Notes under the pieces: model-generated | Seen by the model: the letters and a program-made list of their open reading frames with translations, nothing else | Told to the model about the DNA's origin: nothing | Database searches by the model: none | Position numbers and translations under genes: made by a program | Part shown: positions 16,792-25,866 of the stretch, piece by piece | Numbering within the stretch: position 1 is the stretch's first letter | How the letters are laid out: each line of letters opens with the position of its first letter | NCBI RefSeq assembly: GCF_002892795.1 | Contig: NZ_PJMC01000005.1 | Span: 124,001-188,000, forward strand | From: Arthrobacter sp. AFG20 | GTDB taxonomy: Bacteria > Actinomycetota > Actinomycetes > Actinomycetales > Micrococcaceae | Direction of reading: 5' to 3' | DNA: 64,000 bases

Positions 16792-17040
16792 ATGACATTC
16801 ATGGCCAGGCACGGACTTGCACTTGTCGCCGGAGTGGCGGCGCTGATCGGCCACTCCTTGGCTGCGGCCCCGCACCCCCGGAAAACAGCGACCTTCGCGG
16901 ACCATCCTGAACGCGGGGACGTGCCCGGCTGGGTCATGATCACCCTGATGTCCGCGGTCCTTGTTGCCGCGCTGCTGGCCGTGGCCGGCCCGGCCCTGGA
17001 AGCCATGTTCAACCAGGCGATGGACACGGTCGGAAAGTAG
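16792..17040 (+). CDS. Flp-type pilin-like small membrane protein
   Basis: The 82-residue protein has a short hydrophobic N-terminus, a polar middle and one strong helix, WVMITLMSAVLVAALLAVAG, preceded by HPERGDVPG. The acidic-then-hydrophobic junction and the position directly after tadC match the small DUF4244/Flp-like proteins of actinobacterial tad loci. It would be the major pilin or a minor one. The AAAGGAAAG at 16781 is a good ribosome site. The typical prepilin peptidase cleavage sequence G-(F/M)xxxE is not obvious, so the processing is uncertain. Confidence 0.72.
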   Translation: MTFMARHGLALVAGVAALIGHSLAAAPHPRKTATFADHPERGDVPGWVMITLMSAVLVAALLAVAGPALEAMFNQAMDTVGK

Positions 17041-17043
17041 CCC

Positions 17044-17439
17044 GTGAACGAAACCGGTGCGGCCATTTCCGGACGTGAGCGCGGTGCTGCCGTTGTCGAC
17101 TTTGTGCTTGTGGGCGCCCTGCTGACGATGTTTTTTGTCTCCCTCATTCAGCTCGCGCTCATCCTGCACGTCCGGAACACACTCATCGACGCTGCGGCGT
17201 CCGGCGCCCGGCACGGAACCTTGGCGGACCGGAGCGCGGACGACGCCCGGCACCGTACCGGCGAGCTCATCGGCACAGCGCTCAATGCCGACTTTGCCCG
17301 CGACATTGAAACGCGTGAAGTCGTCTTCCAAGGGCTGCGGACACTGGAGGTGACCGTTAGGGCGCCACTGCCGGTCATCGGTCTAATCGGTCCGCGCGGA
17401 GGGCTGGAGGTCACCGGCCATGCCGCGATCACCGGCTGA
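17044..17439 (+). CDS. TadE-like pseudopilin
   Basis: The 131-residue protein has a polar leader ending GRERGAAVVDFVLVG, then a single helix (VGALLTMFFVSLIQLALIL), and a periplasmic-side tail with ASGARHGTLADRSADDAR. This is the TadE layout, with the ERG-AAVVDF junction equivalent to the prepilin cleavage site. It starts with GTG three bases after the previous stop and overlaps the next gene by 20 bases. Confidence 0.85.
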   Translation: MNETGAAISGRERGAAVVDFVLVGALLTMFFVSLIQLALILHVRNTLIDAAASGARHGTLADRSADDARHRTGELIGTALNADFARDIETREVVFQGLRTLEVTVRAPLPVIGLIGPRGGLEVTGHAAITG

Positions 17440-17995
17440 CCGCAGGCGGCGCCACTTCACCAAGCAGGTTGGGGACAGACTCCGGGAGGCTCTGTGCCTC
17501 AGCCCTGGCGGTACTCCTGGCCCCCGCGGCAGCCTCGGCGGCCAGGGCACCCAGGATGCCCGGCGCGCAGGGGACGACGTCGGGCAACGGGGGAGTGCGG
17601 TCGTGGAGTTCACGTTCCTCGGACTACTCCTCATGGTTCCCGTGGTGTACTTCATCATCACTGTTGGCCAGCTTCAGGGCGGCTCGTTCGCCGTAGTGGG
17701 CGCAGCGGACCAGGCGGCCAAGGTCTTCGTGGCCCAGCCCGATGCACCGTCGGGCCGGGCAGCCGCAGAGCAGGCCACAATGGTGGCCCTTGCCGACTAC
17801 GGACATCCCGCCGGGAACGCCAGCGTCGAGATCCACTGTGACTCCGGCGGCGACTGCACCACGGCGGGCTCGGCGGTCACCGTCACCGTCCGGCTCACCG
17901 TGCCGCTGCCTTTCGCCCCCTTCGGGGAGGCAATGCGTCTCAACGCCGGCCAGCTCAGCGCTTCGGCCACCCAGGTTGTGGGCAGGTTCCGTTGA
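17420..17995 (+). CDS. TadE-like protein with long N-terminal leader
   Basis: The 191-residue product has an unusual 57-residue polar leader before QRGSAVVEFTFLGLLLMVPV, which is the TadE-type junction and membrane helix. The tail carries two cysteines (IHCDSGGDCTTAG) that may form a disulfide outside the cell. The ATG at 17420 lies inside the previous gene. No better start is visible nearer the junction without losing coupling, but the leader could be shorter in reality. The stop overlaps the TTG of the next gene. Confidence 0.78.
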   Translation: MPRSPADRRRRHFTKQVGDRLREALCLSPGGTPGPRGSLGGQGTQDARRAGDDVGQRGSAVVEFTFLGLLLMVPVVYFIITVGQLQGGSFAVVGAADQAAKVFVAQPDAPSGRAAAEQATMVALADYGHPAGNASVEIHCDSGGDCTTAGSAVTVTVRLTVPLPFAPFGEAMRLNAGQLSASATQVVGRFR

Positions 17996-18474
17996 CGCCT
18001 CCTGCAGCCAGCCGCACCTCCGCCGGTCCAGCGCGAACCGGCCGCGATGAGGACGGGCAAATGACAGTCCTCATCATCGGGTTCGTCATGCTGGCCCTGC
18101 TGGTCAGCACCGTGGTCATGGCGGCGTCCAGCCTTTACATCGAGCACAAGAAACTCCTGTCGCTGGCGGACGGGGCCTCCGTGGCCGCCGCCGACTCCTA
18201 CACACTTGGCCAGGTGGAAACGGCCGGCGGCACTCCGTCCGCACTGCTGAACGGTGACAGAGTCCGGAACGTTGCCGCCGATTATCTCAGCCGCAGCGGC
18301 GCCTTCGGGCGCGTCGACGGACTGGCCGTCGCAGCCGGAACAGGGACGCCGGACGGTTCCACCTCCGTCGTGGTCCTCAGCGCCACCGTGCACCCGCCGG
18401 TGGTCAATTTCCTCATCCCGGATGGCATAACCATTGCCGCCACGTCCACCGCACGCTCGCGGCTGACCCGGTAG
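17992..18474 (+). CDS. TadG-like / Rv3654c-type pilus-locus protein
   Basis: The 160-residue protein has a polar leader, then DEDGQMTVLIIGFVMLALLV, the start typical of actinobacterial TadG-like proteins that close tad operons. An extracytoplasmic part with LADGASVAAADSY follows, matching the TadE/TadG LxADxAALAAA-type segment. The start is taken at the TTG overlapping the previous stop. An internal ATG at 18061 would remove the residues before the cleavage-like site and so is less likely. Confidence 0.78.
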   Translation: MTPPAASRTSAGPARTGRDEDGQMTVLIIGFVMLALLVSTVVMAASSLYIEHKKLLSLADGASVAAADSYTLGQVETAGGTPSALLNGDRVRNVAADYLSRSGAFGRVDGLAVAAGTGTPDGSTSVVVLSATVHPPVVNFLIPDGITIAATSTARSRLTR

Positions 18475-18533
18475 CCAGGCCGCCGGTCCCACCGTCAGGC
18501 CGGTCAGGGCGGATAGCGTACGCTTAAACAACC

Positions 18534-19649
18534 ATGGCTCAAATTGATTTTGCTGCAGAAATCCGCGCGCTGCGCGGCACCTATACCTCCATCGAAAAGG
18601 TCACCGATGTTGAGGCGCTCAAGGAAGAGATCGCAGAACTGAGCGAGCGGGCCGGCGAGCCGGACCTGTGGGATGACCCAGCGGCCGCCCAGGTTATTAC
18701 CTCGCGGCTGTCGCACCGCCAATCCGAGCTGGAGCGGCTGAACACTCTGGTTTCCCGGATCGACGACCTTGAGGTGCTGGTGGAACTCGGCCAGGACGAG
18801 GACGACGCCGACTCCATGGGGGAGGCTGAGGCGGAGCTTGCGTCCATCCGCAAGTCGCTGAAGGACCTCGAGGTCGTCACCCTGCTCTCCGGCGAGTACG
18901 ACGAGCGCGAGGCAGTGGTCACTATCCGCTCCGGTGCCGGCGGCGTCGATGCCGCGGACTTCGCCGAGATGCTGCTGCGCATGTATCTCCGGTGGGCAGA
19001 GCGCCATGGCTACCCCACCACCGTAATGGACACCTCCTACGCGGAGGAGGCGGGCCTCAAGTCCGCCACCTTCGAGGTCAATGCGCCATACGCGTTCGGC
19101 ACGCTGAGCGTCGAGGCGGGAACACACCGGCTGGTCAGGATCAGCCCGTTCGACAACCAGGGGCGCCGGCAGACCTCCTTCGCTGCCGTGGAGGTCATTC
19201 CCCTCATCGAACAGACAGACTCCATTGACATCCCGGACAACGAAATCCGCGTGGACGTCTTCCGCTCCTCCGGCCCCGGCGGCCAGTCGGTTAACACCAC
19301 TGACTCAGCGGTCCGCCTGACCCACATCCCGACCGGGACCGTCGTGTCCATGCAGAATGAGAAGTCGCAGCTGCAGAACCGCGCCGCCGCGATGAGGGTG
19401 CTCCAGTCGAGGCTCCTGCTGCTCAAGAAGGAGCAGGAGGACGCGGAGAAGAAGGCATTCGCGGGCGACGTCAAGGCATCCTGGGGCGACCAGATGCGCT
19501 CCTACGTCCTGAACCCGTACCAGATGGTCAAGGACCTCCGGACTGAGCACGAAGTGGGAAACACCTCCGCCGTGCTGGACGGCGCCATTGACGACTTCAT
19601 CGAAGCTGGCATCCGCTGGCGCACTGACAACCGCAACGCCGAACGCTAG
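18534..19649 (+). CDS. prfB: Peptide chain release factor 2
   Basis: RF2 ends translation at UGA and UAA. The 371-residue protein holds the SPF codon-recognition tripeptide ([11 protein letters not shown], near residue 204) and the catalytic GGQ ([17 protein letters not shown], near 248). The reading frame is continuous from the ATG: there is no in-frame UGA or frameshift near codon 25, so the autoregulatory frameshift of many prfB genes is absent. It precedes ftsE by 175 bases, a neighbourhood common in actinobacteria. Confidence 0.96.
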   Translation: MAQIDFAAEIRALRGTYTSIEKVTDVEALKEEIAELSERAGEPDLWDDPAAAQVITSRLSHRQSELERLNTLVSRIDDLEVLVELGQDEDDADSMGEAEAELASIRKSLKDLEVVTLLSGEYDEREAVVTIRSGAGGVDAADFAEMLLRMYLRWAERHGYPTTVMDTSYAEEAGLKSATFEVNAPYAFGTLSVEAGTHRLVRISPFDNQGRRQTSFAAVEVIPLIEQTDSIDIPDNEIRVDVFRSSGPGGQSVNTTDSAVRLTHIPTGTVVSMQNEKSQLQNRAAAMRVLQSRLLLLKKEQEDAEKKAFAGDVKASWGDQMRSYVLNPYQMVKDLRTEHEVGNTSAVLDGAIDDFIEAGIRWRTDNRNAER

Positions 19650-19824
19650 ACGCATCCGCCCGGGCAAGGAACCCAATCCCGCGACACGCCCCCCTGACTC
19701 CCGCCTGAGCCCGGGGGCCCGTGCGTATAGTCGAGAGGCCGGAGCTCTTCTTCCCCCTAGAGAAAGCCCCCGCGCCGGTTGCAGACCATGCCCATAAAGC
19801 CGTGTCCTGCAGGGTTTTAGGGTC

Positions 19825-20634
19825 ATGATCCGTTTCGAAAATGTCACCAAGGTCTACGACCAGAAAGCCAGGCCCGCCCTGGATTCTGTCAGCCTTGAAA
19901 TTGACCGTGGTGAATTCGCCTTCCTCGTCGGCGCGTCGGGATCCGGCAAGTCCACGTTCCTGCGCCTGGTCCTCAAGGAAGACCGCGCCACCTCCGGCAC
20001 GGTCCACGTCGCCGGCCAGAACGTCGCCAACATCTCAAGCTGGCGGGTGCCCCGCCTGCGCCGCGGAATCGGCGTGGTATTCCAGGACTTCCGCCTGCTG
20101 CCGCAGAAGAACGTCTTCGCCAACGTCGCCTTCGCCATGCAGGTCATCGGCAAGAGCCGCAGCGTCATCCGCGACACCGTCCCCGAGGTGCTCAAGACCG
20201 TAGGCCTCGAGGGCAAAGAGAAGCGCATGCCGCACGAGCTCTCCGGCGGTGAGCAGCAGCGTGTGGCCATTGCCCGCGCCGTAGTCAACCGTCCCGGCAT
20301 CCTGCTGGCCGACGAGCCCACCGGCAACCTGGACCCCACCACGTCCATGGGCATCATGGGTGTCCTGGACAAGATCAACCAGAACGGCACCACCGTCGTC
20401 ATGGCCACGCACGACGACGACATCGTGAATGAGATGCGCAAGCGTGTTGTGGAGCTCAAGAACGGCAAAGTCATCCGTGATGAAGCCCGGGCCCTCTACA
20501 CGTCGATGATGCCTGTGGTCGGCCGGTCCCGAAGGCTGAAGGACGCCAGCGGACGCGATGAGGCCGCGGACTCCGCCGGCCAGTCGGCCGGCGAACAGGC
20601 AGCGCGCGAGCAGGCAGGGGAGGGTCGGCTGTGA
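19825..20634 (+). CDS. ftsE: Cell-division ABC transporter ATP-binding protein FtsE
   Basis: The 269-residue ATPase has Walker [10 protein letters not shown] (near residue 36), the Q-loop VVFQDFRLL, the signature [14 protein letters not shown], Walker [14 protein letters not shown] and the H-loop ATHD. It works with FtsX to drive peptidoglycan hydrolases at the septum. A charged, Ala/Glu-rich C-terminal tail of about 40 residues extends beyond the usual FtsE length, as in several actinobacteria. Its stop overlaps the GTG of ftsX. Confidence 0.95.
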   Translation: MIRFENVTKVYDQKARPALDSVSLEIDRGEFAFLVGASGSGKSTFLRLVLKEDRATSGTVHVAGQNVANISSWRVPRLRRGIGVVFQDFRLLPQKNVFANVAFAMQVIGKSRSVIRDTVPEVLKTVGLEGKEKRMPHELSGGEQQRVAIARAVVNRPGILLADEPTGNLDPTTSMGIMGVLDKINQNGTTVVMATHDDDIVNEMRKRVVELKNGKVIRDEARALYTSMMPVVGRSRRLKDASGRDEAADSAGQSAGEQAAREQAGEGRL

Positions 20635-21545
20635 GGCTCCAGTTCATCCTCGGCGAGATCGGCGGCGGCCTGCGCCGCAACCTGTCGATGGTCGTCTCCG
20701 TCATCCTGGTGACTTTCGTGTCCCTGACCTTCGTGGGCGCCGCCGGTATGCTCCAGCTCCAGATCAACCAGATGAAGGGCTACTGGTACGACAAGGTCCA
20801 GGTGGCCATCTTCCTGTGCGGCGAAGGATCGACGGCGGCCGGCTGCGCCTCGGGACCGGTGACGGCCGAACAGCAGGACAACGTGCGGACCCTGCTGGAA
20901 TCGCCTGCGGTGGCCCAGTACGTCAACGATTTCCAGTTCGAATCCAAGGACGATGCCTACAAGCACTTCAAGGAGCAGTTCTCGAACTCTCCGATCGTGG
21001 ATTCGGTCACGCCGGACCAGCTTCCGGCCTCGTTCCGGATCAACATGAAGGACCCGGAGAAGTACCAGATCATCAGCGAGACGTTCTCCTCACAGCCGGG
21101 CGTTGAAACTGTCATCGACCAGCGGCAGGTCCTGGAGCGGCTCTTCTCCGTGATGAACGCGGCGTCCCTCGTGGCAGTCATTATCGCCGGTGTTATGACG
21201 GTGTGCGCCATCCTGCTCATCGCCACCACAATCCGGCTTTCGGCGTTCAGCCGGCGGCGGGAGACGGGCATCATGCGGCTCGTGGGTGCCTCGAAGACAG
21301 TGATCCAGTTGCCCTTCATCCTTGAGGGGGTGATCGCTGCGGTGATCGGAGCAGCCCTGGCATCGGGAACGCTGTGGGCTGTGGCCCACTTCTTCCTGGG
21401 CGAATACCTGTCCAAGCAGTATCCGGACACCGCATTCATCTCCCCGGCGCAGACCCTGCTCCTGGCCCCGGCGCTTGTCGGGCTGGGTGTTGTTCTGGCG
21501 GGTACTTCATCTCTGCTCACGCTGCGCCGATACTTGAGGGTGTAG
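20631..21545 (+). CDS. ftsX: Cell-division ABC transporter permease FtsX
   Basis: The 304-residue membrane protein has an N-terminal helix ([20 protein letters not shown]), a large external loop of about 120 residues that includes a two-cysteine segment ([15 protein letters not shown]), and three C-terminal helices around [19 protein letters not shown]. The loop is the part that contacts the hydrolase partner. The GTG start overlaps the ftsE stop. The M23 peptidase gene starts 24 bases downstream. Confidence 0.95.
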   Translation: MRLQFILGEIGGGLRRNLSMVVSVILVTFVSLTFVGAAGMLQLQINQMKGYWYDKVQVAIFLCGEGSTAAGCASGPVTAEQQDNVRTLLESPAVAQYVNDFQFESKDDAYKHFKEQFSNSPIVDSVTPDQLPASFRINMKDPEKYQIISETFSSQPGVETVIDQRQVLERLFSVMNAASLVAVIIAGVMTVCAILLIATTIRLSAFSRRRETGIMRLVGASKTVIQLPFILEGVIAAVIGAALASGTLWAVAHFFLGEYLSKQYPDTAFISPAQTLLLAPALVGLGVVLAGTSSLLTLRRYLRV

Positions 21546-21569
21546 GCCATGCTCATCGAAGGAATGCCC

Positions 21570-22952
21570 ATGACCAGTTCCGGCAGGCCCGTGCGAAGAA
21601 GCCCGGGGGGGCGCCAGCGCAGGGTTCTTAGTGCCGCCGTGGCACTGGTGCTGGCCGCGGGCTTGGGGGCGTCGGCTCCCGCCTTCGCAGACGACCTTGA
21701 AGACCAGCAGGCCGCCCTCAAAGCCGAAGCCGCCCGGGTCCAGCAGTCGCTCGAATTCGTCGACGCAAAAATTTCCAAAGCTGTCGGCGACCTGGTGATC
21801 TACCGCGGCCAGCTTCCGGCCGCGCAGCAGGCGCTGCTCGAGGCCCAGGGCCGGGTGGCGAGTGCCGTCAAGGAAGTGGAGGCCCTCGCTGCCAGGGTGG
21901 ATCTGGCCCAGCAGAACAAGGCTAAAATCACCCAGCAGCTGGATGCAGACAAGCAGAAGATCGCCAGCACGAAGAAGCTGATCGGCCAGATCGCGACGCA
22001 GGCGTACAAGTCCGGCGGCGTGCCGTCAGATCTGACCCTGTTCTTCGGTTCCAACAACACGGGCAGCCTCACTGACACGATGGACATGGCCGACCAGGCA
22101 TTGCGCAGCCAGAACTCCGCAATGGACAAGCTCACGCAGCAGAACGCCACCAACGTCAATTCGCAGGCACGCCTGCAGGCAGTCGAAGCCGAGATCAAGG
22201 ACCTCAAGGCCAAAGCCGATGCGGCGCTTGCCAAAGAGAAGGCCGCCCGCGATGAGGCCGCCGCCAAGAAGGCCAAGGTGGACAAGCTCATCGCCGACAC
22301 CACCCGCCTCAACAATGAGCTCGAGGCCGCCAAGCCGGGAATCCAGAAGAAACTGGCAGCCGTTAAGGCTCGCCAGGACGCAGTCGCGGCCGAAATCGTC
22401 GAGCGTGACCGCAGGCTGCGGGAGGCGTGGCTGGCTGAGCAGCGGCGGATTGCCGCTGCCGCCGCGGCCGCGGCTAAGGCGAAGGGTGAGGAACCGAAGC
22501 CCTTCGTCCCGGTGACCGGCCCGCCGTCGGCCTTTGGCCTCCGCCACCCGTTCCCCGGCAGCGTACCCATCACCTCCGGTTTTGGGTGGCGGGCGACGCC
22601 GCCCGGCACCATCGATTTCTACGGTGCCGGCGGCTACATGCACACGGGCATTGACTTCGGTGCCGCTTGCGGCACGCCGGTGTACGCGGCGGCAGCCGGC
22701 GAAGTTTTCTCAGCCGGCTGGGCGGACGACGGCGGCGGGAACAACGTCAAAATCTCGCACGGTGTGGTCCAGGGCAACTCACTGACCACGATCTACTACC
22801 ACAACACCAGTGTGGTGGTCTCGGCCGGACAGCAGGTCAGCCAGGGCCAGCTCATCGCCTACTCGGGCACCACCGGAAACTCCACCGGCTGCCACTCGCA
22901 CTTTGAGACCTGGCTGAACGGTGAAGCTGTTGACCCGATGCGCCTGCTGTGA
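21570..22952 (+). CDS. Secreted coiled-coil M23/LytM peptidase, probable FtsX partner
   Basis: The 460-residue protein begins with an Arg-rich n-region and a hydrophobic signal sequence ending SAPAFADD. A long Ala/Lys/Glu coiled coil (about residues 35-280) follows, then a C-terminal M23 domain with the zinc motifs HTGIDF and HSHFETW. This EnvC-like plan, next to ftsEX, suggests the wall hydrolase or activator driven by FtsEX, as EnvC in E. coli or RipC in mycobacteria. The ATG at 21570 has GAAGGA six bases before it; the ATG at 21549 lacks one. Both LytM zinc ligand motifs are present, so it may be an active endopeptidase rather than only an activator. Confidence 0.88.
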   Translation: MTSSGRPVRRSPGGRQRRVLSAAVALVLAAGLGASAPAFADDLEDQQAALKAEAARVQQSLEFVDAKISKAVGDLVIYRGQLPAAQQALLEAQGRVASAVKEVEALAARVDLAQQNKAKITQQLDADKQKIASTKKLIGQIATQAYKSGGVPSDLTLFFGSNNTGSLTDTMDMADQALRSQNSAMDKLTQQNATNVNSQARLQAVEAEIKDLKAKADAALAKEKAARDEAAAKKAKVDKLIADTTRLNNELEAAKPGIQKKLAAVKARQDAVAAEIVERDRRLREAWLAEQRRIAAAAAAAAKAKGEEPKPFVPVTGPPSAFGLRHPFPGSVPITSGFGWRATPPGTIDFYGAGGYMHTGIDFGAACGTPVYAAAAGEVFSAGWADDGGGNNVKISHGVVQGNSLTTIYYHNTSVVVSAGQQVSQGQLIAYSGTTGNSTGCHSHFETWLNGEAVDPMRLL

Positions 22953-23067
22953 CAGGGGGCAGCAGGTGCCTGTCGGCGCGGGCCCGCCGGTGCACCTGCC
23001 GTAGAATAGTAAAACTTTGTTCCGGTGCCGCCGGGACAGCCCATACCGAGAACTGAGGAGTTGAACC

Positions 23068-23538
23068 GTGCCCAAAGAAAGTGGCCGAAAAGTCGTGGCC
23101 ACCAACCGGAAGGCCCGGCACGACTACCACGTCATGGACACCTATGAGGCAGGCATCGCTCTCATGGGGACGGAGGTGAAGTCCCTCCGCGAAGGCCACG
23201 CCTCCATGGTCGACGGGTTCTGCACCTTCTATAACGATGAACTCTGGATGGAGGGCATCCACATCCCTGAATACAACCAGGGCAGCTGGACCAACCATGC
23301 GGCGCGCCGGCGGCGGAAACTCCTGCTGCACCGTGAGGAGCTCATCAAGATCTCGCACAAGATCCGCGAATCCGGCTTCACCATTGTGCCGCTGCAGCTG
23401 TACTTCGTGGACGGCCGCGCCAAGGTGGAGATCGGCATCGCCCGGGGTAAGAAGGATTACGACAAGCGCCAGACCTTGCGCGAACAGCAGGACAAGCGCG
23501 AGGCCCTCCGCGTCATGCGGGAACGCAACCGGCGCTAG
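23068..23538 (+). CDS. smpB: SsrA-binding protein SmpB
   Basis: The 156-residue RNA-binding protein escorts tmRNA to stalled ribosomes. It shows NRKARHDYHVMDTYEAGIAL, GTEVKSLREGHASMVDGF, the EYNQGSWTNH segment, RRRKLLLHREEL and a basic C-terminal tail (KKDYDKRQTLREQQDKRE). The GTG at 23068 follows AACTGAGGAGTTG, a good ribosome site. Its own substrate partner, ssrA, begins 122 bases downstream. Confidence 0.96.
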   Translation: MPKESGRKVVATNRKARHDYHVMDTYEAGIALMGTEVKSLREGHASMVDGFCTFYNDELWMEGIHIPEYNQGSWTNHAARRRRKLLLHREELIKISHKIRESGFTIVPLQLYFVDGRAKVEIGIARGKKDYDKRQTLREQQDKREALRVMRERNRR

Positions 23539-23660
23539 GACTGCCAGGCCGACGCGCGGTGCATTGGCTGGAATGAATGGCTGCCCCGATGCGTTATGAT
23601 TGGTAGTCCGGCAGGGATCTGGTCCAGAACCTGCGCCCAGCCGGTTTGGTAACAAAATAC

Positions 23661-24029
23661 GGGGATGATCGGTTTCGACGATGTTAGTCGCGACAGGTGA
23701 AGCGGGCCGAGGATGCAGAATTATCTCGTAAACGCTGTCTGCAAACCAATAAGTGCCGAATCTAAGCGCACTGACTTCGCTCTTGCTGCCTAAGCAGTAA
23801 GACAGTCCGTCAGCCCGAGGTTGCTATCGCCCCGGATCCTGGCGTCATTTAGATAGCCACTGCTGTTTGCTCCCGTCATCGGAGTAAACGGGACTTTTAG
23901 ATGACTGGGCCCGGATCAGCCGCCTGTTTGCAGGACGGCTGGGGCCGAGAAATTCCGACGCAAACTGCGCCCGGAGAAGCCCTGACAACACGACATCGGA
24001 CGGGGGTTCAATTCCCCCCATCTCCACTA
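23661..24029 (+). ncRNA. ssrA: Transfer-messenger RNA (tmRNA)
   Basis: The 5' end GGGGATGATCGGTTTCGACG and the 3' end with GGGGGTTCAATTCCCCC T-arm and CATCTCC pair as a seven-base acceptor stem. The CCA is not encoded exactly (ACTA), so the 3' boundary is uncertain by a few bases. The tag frame runs from GCC at 23755 to TAA at 23791-23793 and reads AESKRTDFALAA. The resume codon is inferred from the ALAA ending and from actinobacterial tags. The RNA rescues stalled ribosomes with SmpB. A TATGAT at 23595 may be its -10 box. Confidence 0.96.
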
Positions 24030-24049
24030 ATTCCCGTTACCTGACGGGG

Positions 24050-24075
24050 AATGCCCGGACTTCGGTCCGGGCATT
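24050..24075 (+). terminator. Rho-independent terminator after ssrA
   Basis: AATGCCCGGAC-TTCG-GTCCGGGCATT forms an 11-bp stem with a stable TTCG loop, followed by CCTTGTTT. Confidence 0.88.
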
Positions 24076-24200
24076 CCTTGTTTAATCAGGCCTTCTGTTC
24101 ACCGACGGCGTAGCCCGCCAGGGACTACCTGCCATGCCCCCGCCGTTGTGACAGGTATCACGAATCCAGCGATTCGAAACCAGCAGTAGGGAGGCTCCCC

Positions 24201-25184
24201 ATGTCCACGGCGGCTGCAAACGAACCGGGTCCCGTCGACGACGGCGCGGCCCTCGACTCCTATTCCGAGACGGTCATCAGGGTGGCCAGGACCGTCACGC
24301 CCCATGTGGCCGCCATTGAGATGACGGGGAACCGGCGCAACGGCCGGTTCCGGGTCGGCGCCGGATCCGCGGTCCTGTTCACCGAGGACGGCTACCTGCT
24401 GACCAACGCCCACGTGGTGGCCGGCACGCAGAAGGGCCGCGCCGTCTTCGCCGACGGCTCCGGCACTGATCTTGACGTGGTGGGCGCGGATCCCTTGTCC
24501 GATCTTGCAGTGGTCCGGGGCCGCGCCCCGCACGTCGCTCCTGCGGAGTTCGGGGACGCAGAGTCACTGCAGGTGGGGCAGTTGGTGATTGCCGTCGGGA
24601 ACCCGCTGGGGCTCTCGGGTTCGGTGACGGCGGGTGTGGTCAGCGGACTGGGACGCGCCATCCCTGTCTGGGCCGGACGCAACCGCAGGGTCATTGAGGA
24701 TGTCATCCAGACCGATGCCGCCTTGAATGCCGGCAGTTCCGGCGGGGCACTGGCCGACTCACAAAGCCGGATCGTCGGAATCAACACCGCGGTGGCCGGT
24801 GCCGGGCTGGGGCTGGCTGTTCCCATCAACAGCACCTCGCGCCGGATCATTTCCGCGCTTCTGTCGCACGGCCGGGTCCGGCGGGCCTATCTCGGCGTGG
24901 TCAGCACCCCGATCCGGCTGGGCGCAAGCGAAGTGGTCCGTACCGGCCAGCGGGAGGGGCTGCGCGTGGTGGAGGTGCTCTCGGGTTCCCCGGCGGAGCA
25001 GGCAGGGCTCCGGACCGGCGATGTACTGCTGCGGGTGGGCTCCAGAGCCGTCAGCAATGCCGAGAGTCTGCAAAAACTCCTCTTCGTCGAGGCCATCGGC
25101 GTCCCCATGAACATAGCCGTACTGCGCGACGGACACTTGACCGACATCACAGCCGTGCCCGGCGAGATGGCGGACTGGGGATAG
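24201..25184 (+). CDS. HtrA/DegP-like trypsin-family serine protease with PDZ domain
   Basis: The 327-residue protein has a trypsin-like domain with the catalytic triad visible: TNAHVV (His), DPLSDLAV (Asp) and NAGSSGGAL (Ser). A PDZ domain occupies about residues 220-315 (AYLGVV, GSPAEQAGLRTGDVLLRVG). Unlike most actinobacterial HtrA proteins, no signal peptide or membrane anchor is visible at the ATG at 24201, so the product may be cytosolic or released by another route. GGGAGG lies 8 bases upstream. It is a single gene with a strong hairpin downstream. Confidence 0.9.
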   Translation: MSTAAANEPGPVDDGAALDSYSETVIRVARTVTPHVAAIEMTGNRRNGRFRVGAGSAVLFTEDGYLLTNAHVVAGTQKGRAVFADGSGTDLDVVGADPLSDLAVVRGRAPHVAPAEFGDAESLQVGQLVIAVGNPLGLSGSVTAGVVSGLGRAIPVWAGRNRRVIEDVIQTDAALNAGSSGGALADSQSRIVGINTAVAGAGLGLAVPINSTSRRIISALLSHGRVRRAYLGVVSTPIRLGASEVVRTGQREGLRVVEVLSGSPAEQAGLRTGDVLLRVGSRAVSNAESLQKLLFVEAIGVPMNIAVLRDGHLTDITAVPGEMADWG

Positions 25185-25204
25185 GTACAGGAACCGGACA
25201 CAAC

Positions 25205-25245
25205 GGGGTGGCCAGGAAATCCCTGGCCACCCCTAATCTTTGTTT
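25205..25245. terminator. Bidirectional terminator between protease gene and small basic protein gene
   Basis: GGGGTGGCCAGG-AAATC-CCTGGCCACCCC is a perfect 12-bp stem, followed on the plus strand by TAATCTTTGTTTT. It serves the plus-strand protease gene and may also stop the convergent 44-residue gene. Confidence 0.88.
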
Positions 25246-25253
25246 TCCGGCAA

Positions 25254-25388
25254 TCAGCGTTTCTTCAGATGCGCTACGGGGTCCGCTGCTCCCTCATGCG
25301 GGGCCTTGGCCTTCTTATCCGCGCGTTTCTGTTTGATGGTCTTGCCCGCTTTTTTCTGCTGTTGCTGGTGCGGCGACTTGTCCGGCAT
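25254..25388 (-). CDS. Small basic protein, 44 residues, unknown function
   Basis: The frame reads MPDKSPHQQQQKKAGKTIKQ and continues with RADKKAKAPHEGAADPVAHLKKR. It is very rich in Lys and Gln with no membrane segment. A strong ribosome site, GAGGGAG, lies 7 bases before the ATG, and a terminator follows. I recall similar short Lys-rich proteins from Arthrobacter genomes with the same MPDKSPH start, but no function is known to me. Nucleic-acid binding is possible from composition only. Confidence 0.7.
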   Translation of the reverse strand: MPDKSPHQQQQKKAGKTIKQKRADKKAKAPHEGAADPVAHLKKR

Positions 25389-25479
25389 GGCGTGCTCCCT
25401 CGTCCGAGGGGCAGGAGGGTGCCCCTCCCTACGTAAATTACGCCTGTTTCGGTTCAGATGTAACTGCCCACATGGCCCG

Positions 25480-25866
25480 TCAACCCGTGACGTCGGCGAT
25501 TCCCACAAACCTGGTGCCCACGCCGTCGAACTCGCTCCGTACGAATCCGGCCGTCGGCGGGGGAACCTCGGAGGAGCGGTGATGGTCGCACACGACGTAC
25601 GTGAACTCCGGCCACCACTTCTTTGGCCGGGCCGCCTCCTCGTAACCGCAGACCGCGCAGACGAGGTGCACCCACACCGGCCGCTTCCCTGTCCGATTGG
25701 CGCGGGACTGGACGAGCCACGCAGGCGGATTGTCCAGCAGTTCGCCAAGCTGGGCTTCGGTCAGAAGCTTGGGAATGCCGTGGCGCTGGGCCATTTCCAG
25801 TGGTACATCCAAGGCAATTGCCGCATCACGTCTGCTGATCATCCAGTCCACGATACGGTAAGTCAT
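25480..25866 (-). CDS. Uncharacterised protein with Cys/His metal-site-like motif
   Basis: The 128-residue protein starts MTYRIVDWMISRRDAAIALD and carries CAVCGY followed 18 residues later by CDHH, a possible zinc knuckle. The remainder is mixed with a WPEFTYVVCDHH core. No family was recognised. Its ATG (25866-25864) overlaps the ATG of the divergent MFS gene within a CATG. An internal ATG at 25842 (MISRRDAAIALD) would avoid that overlap and is a realistic alternative start. Confidence 0.62.
   Translation of the reverse strand: MTYRIVDWMISRRDAAIALDVPLEMAQRHGIPKLLTEAQLGELLDNPPAWLVQSRANRTGKRPVWVHLVCAVCGYEEAARPKKWWPEFTYVVCDHHRSSEVPPPTAGFVRSEFDGVGTRFVGIADVTG

Noticed and set aside
18534-18650. 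Programmed +1 frameshift in prfB
   Set aside because: The frame is continuous from the ATG with no in-frame TGA in the early codons.
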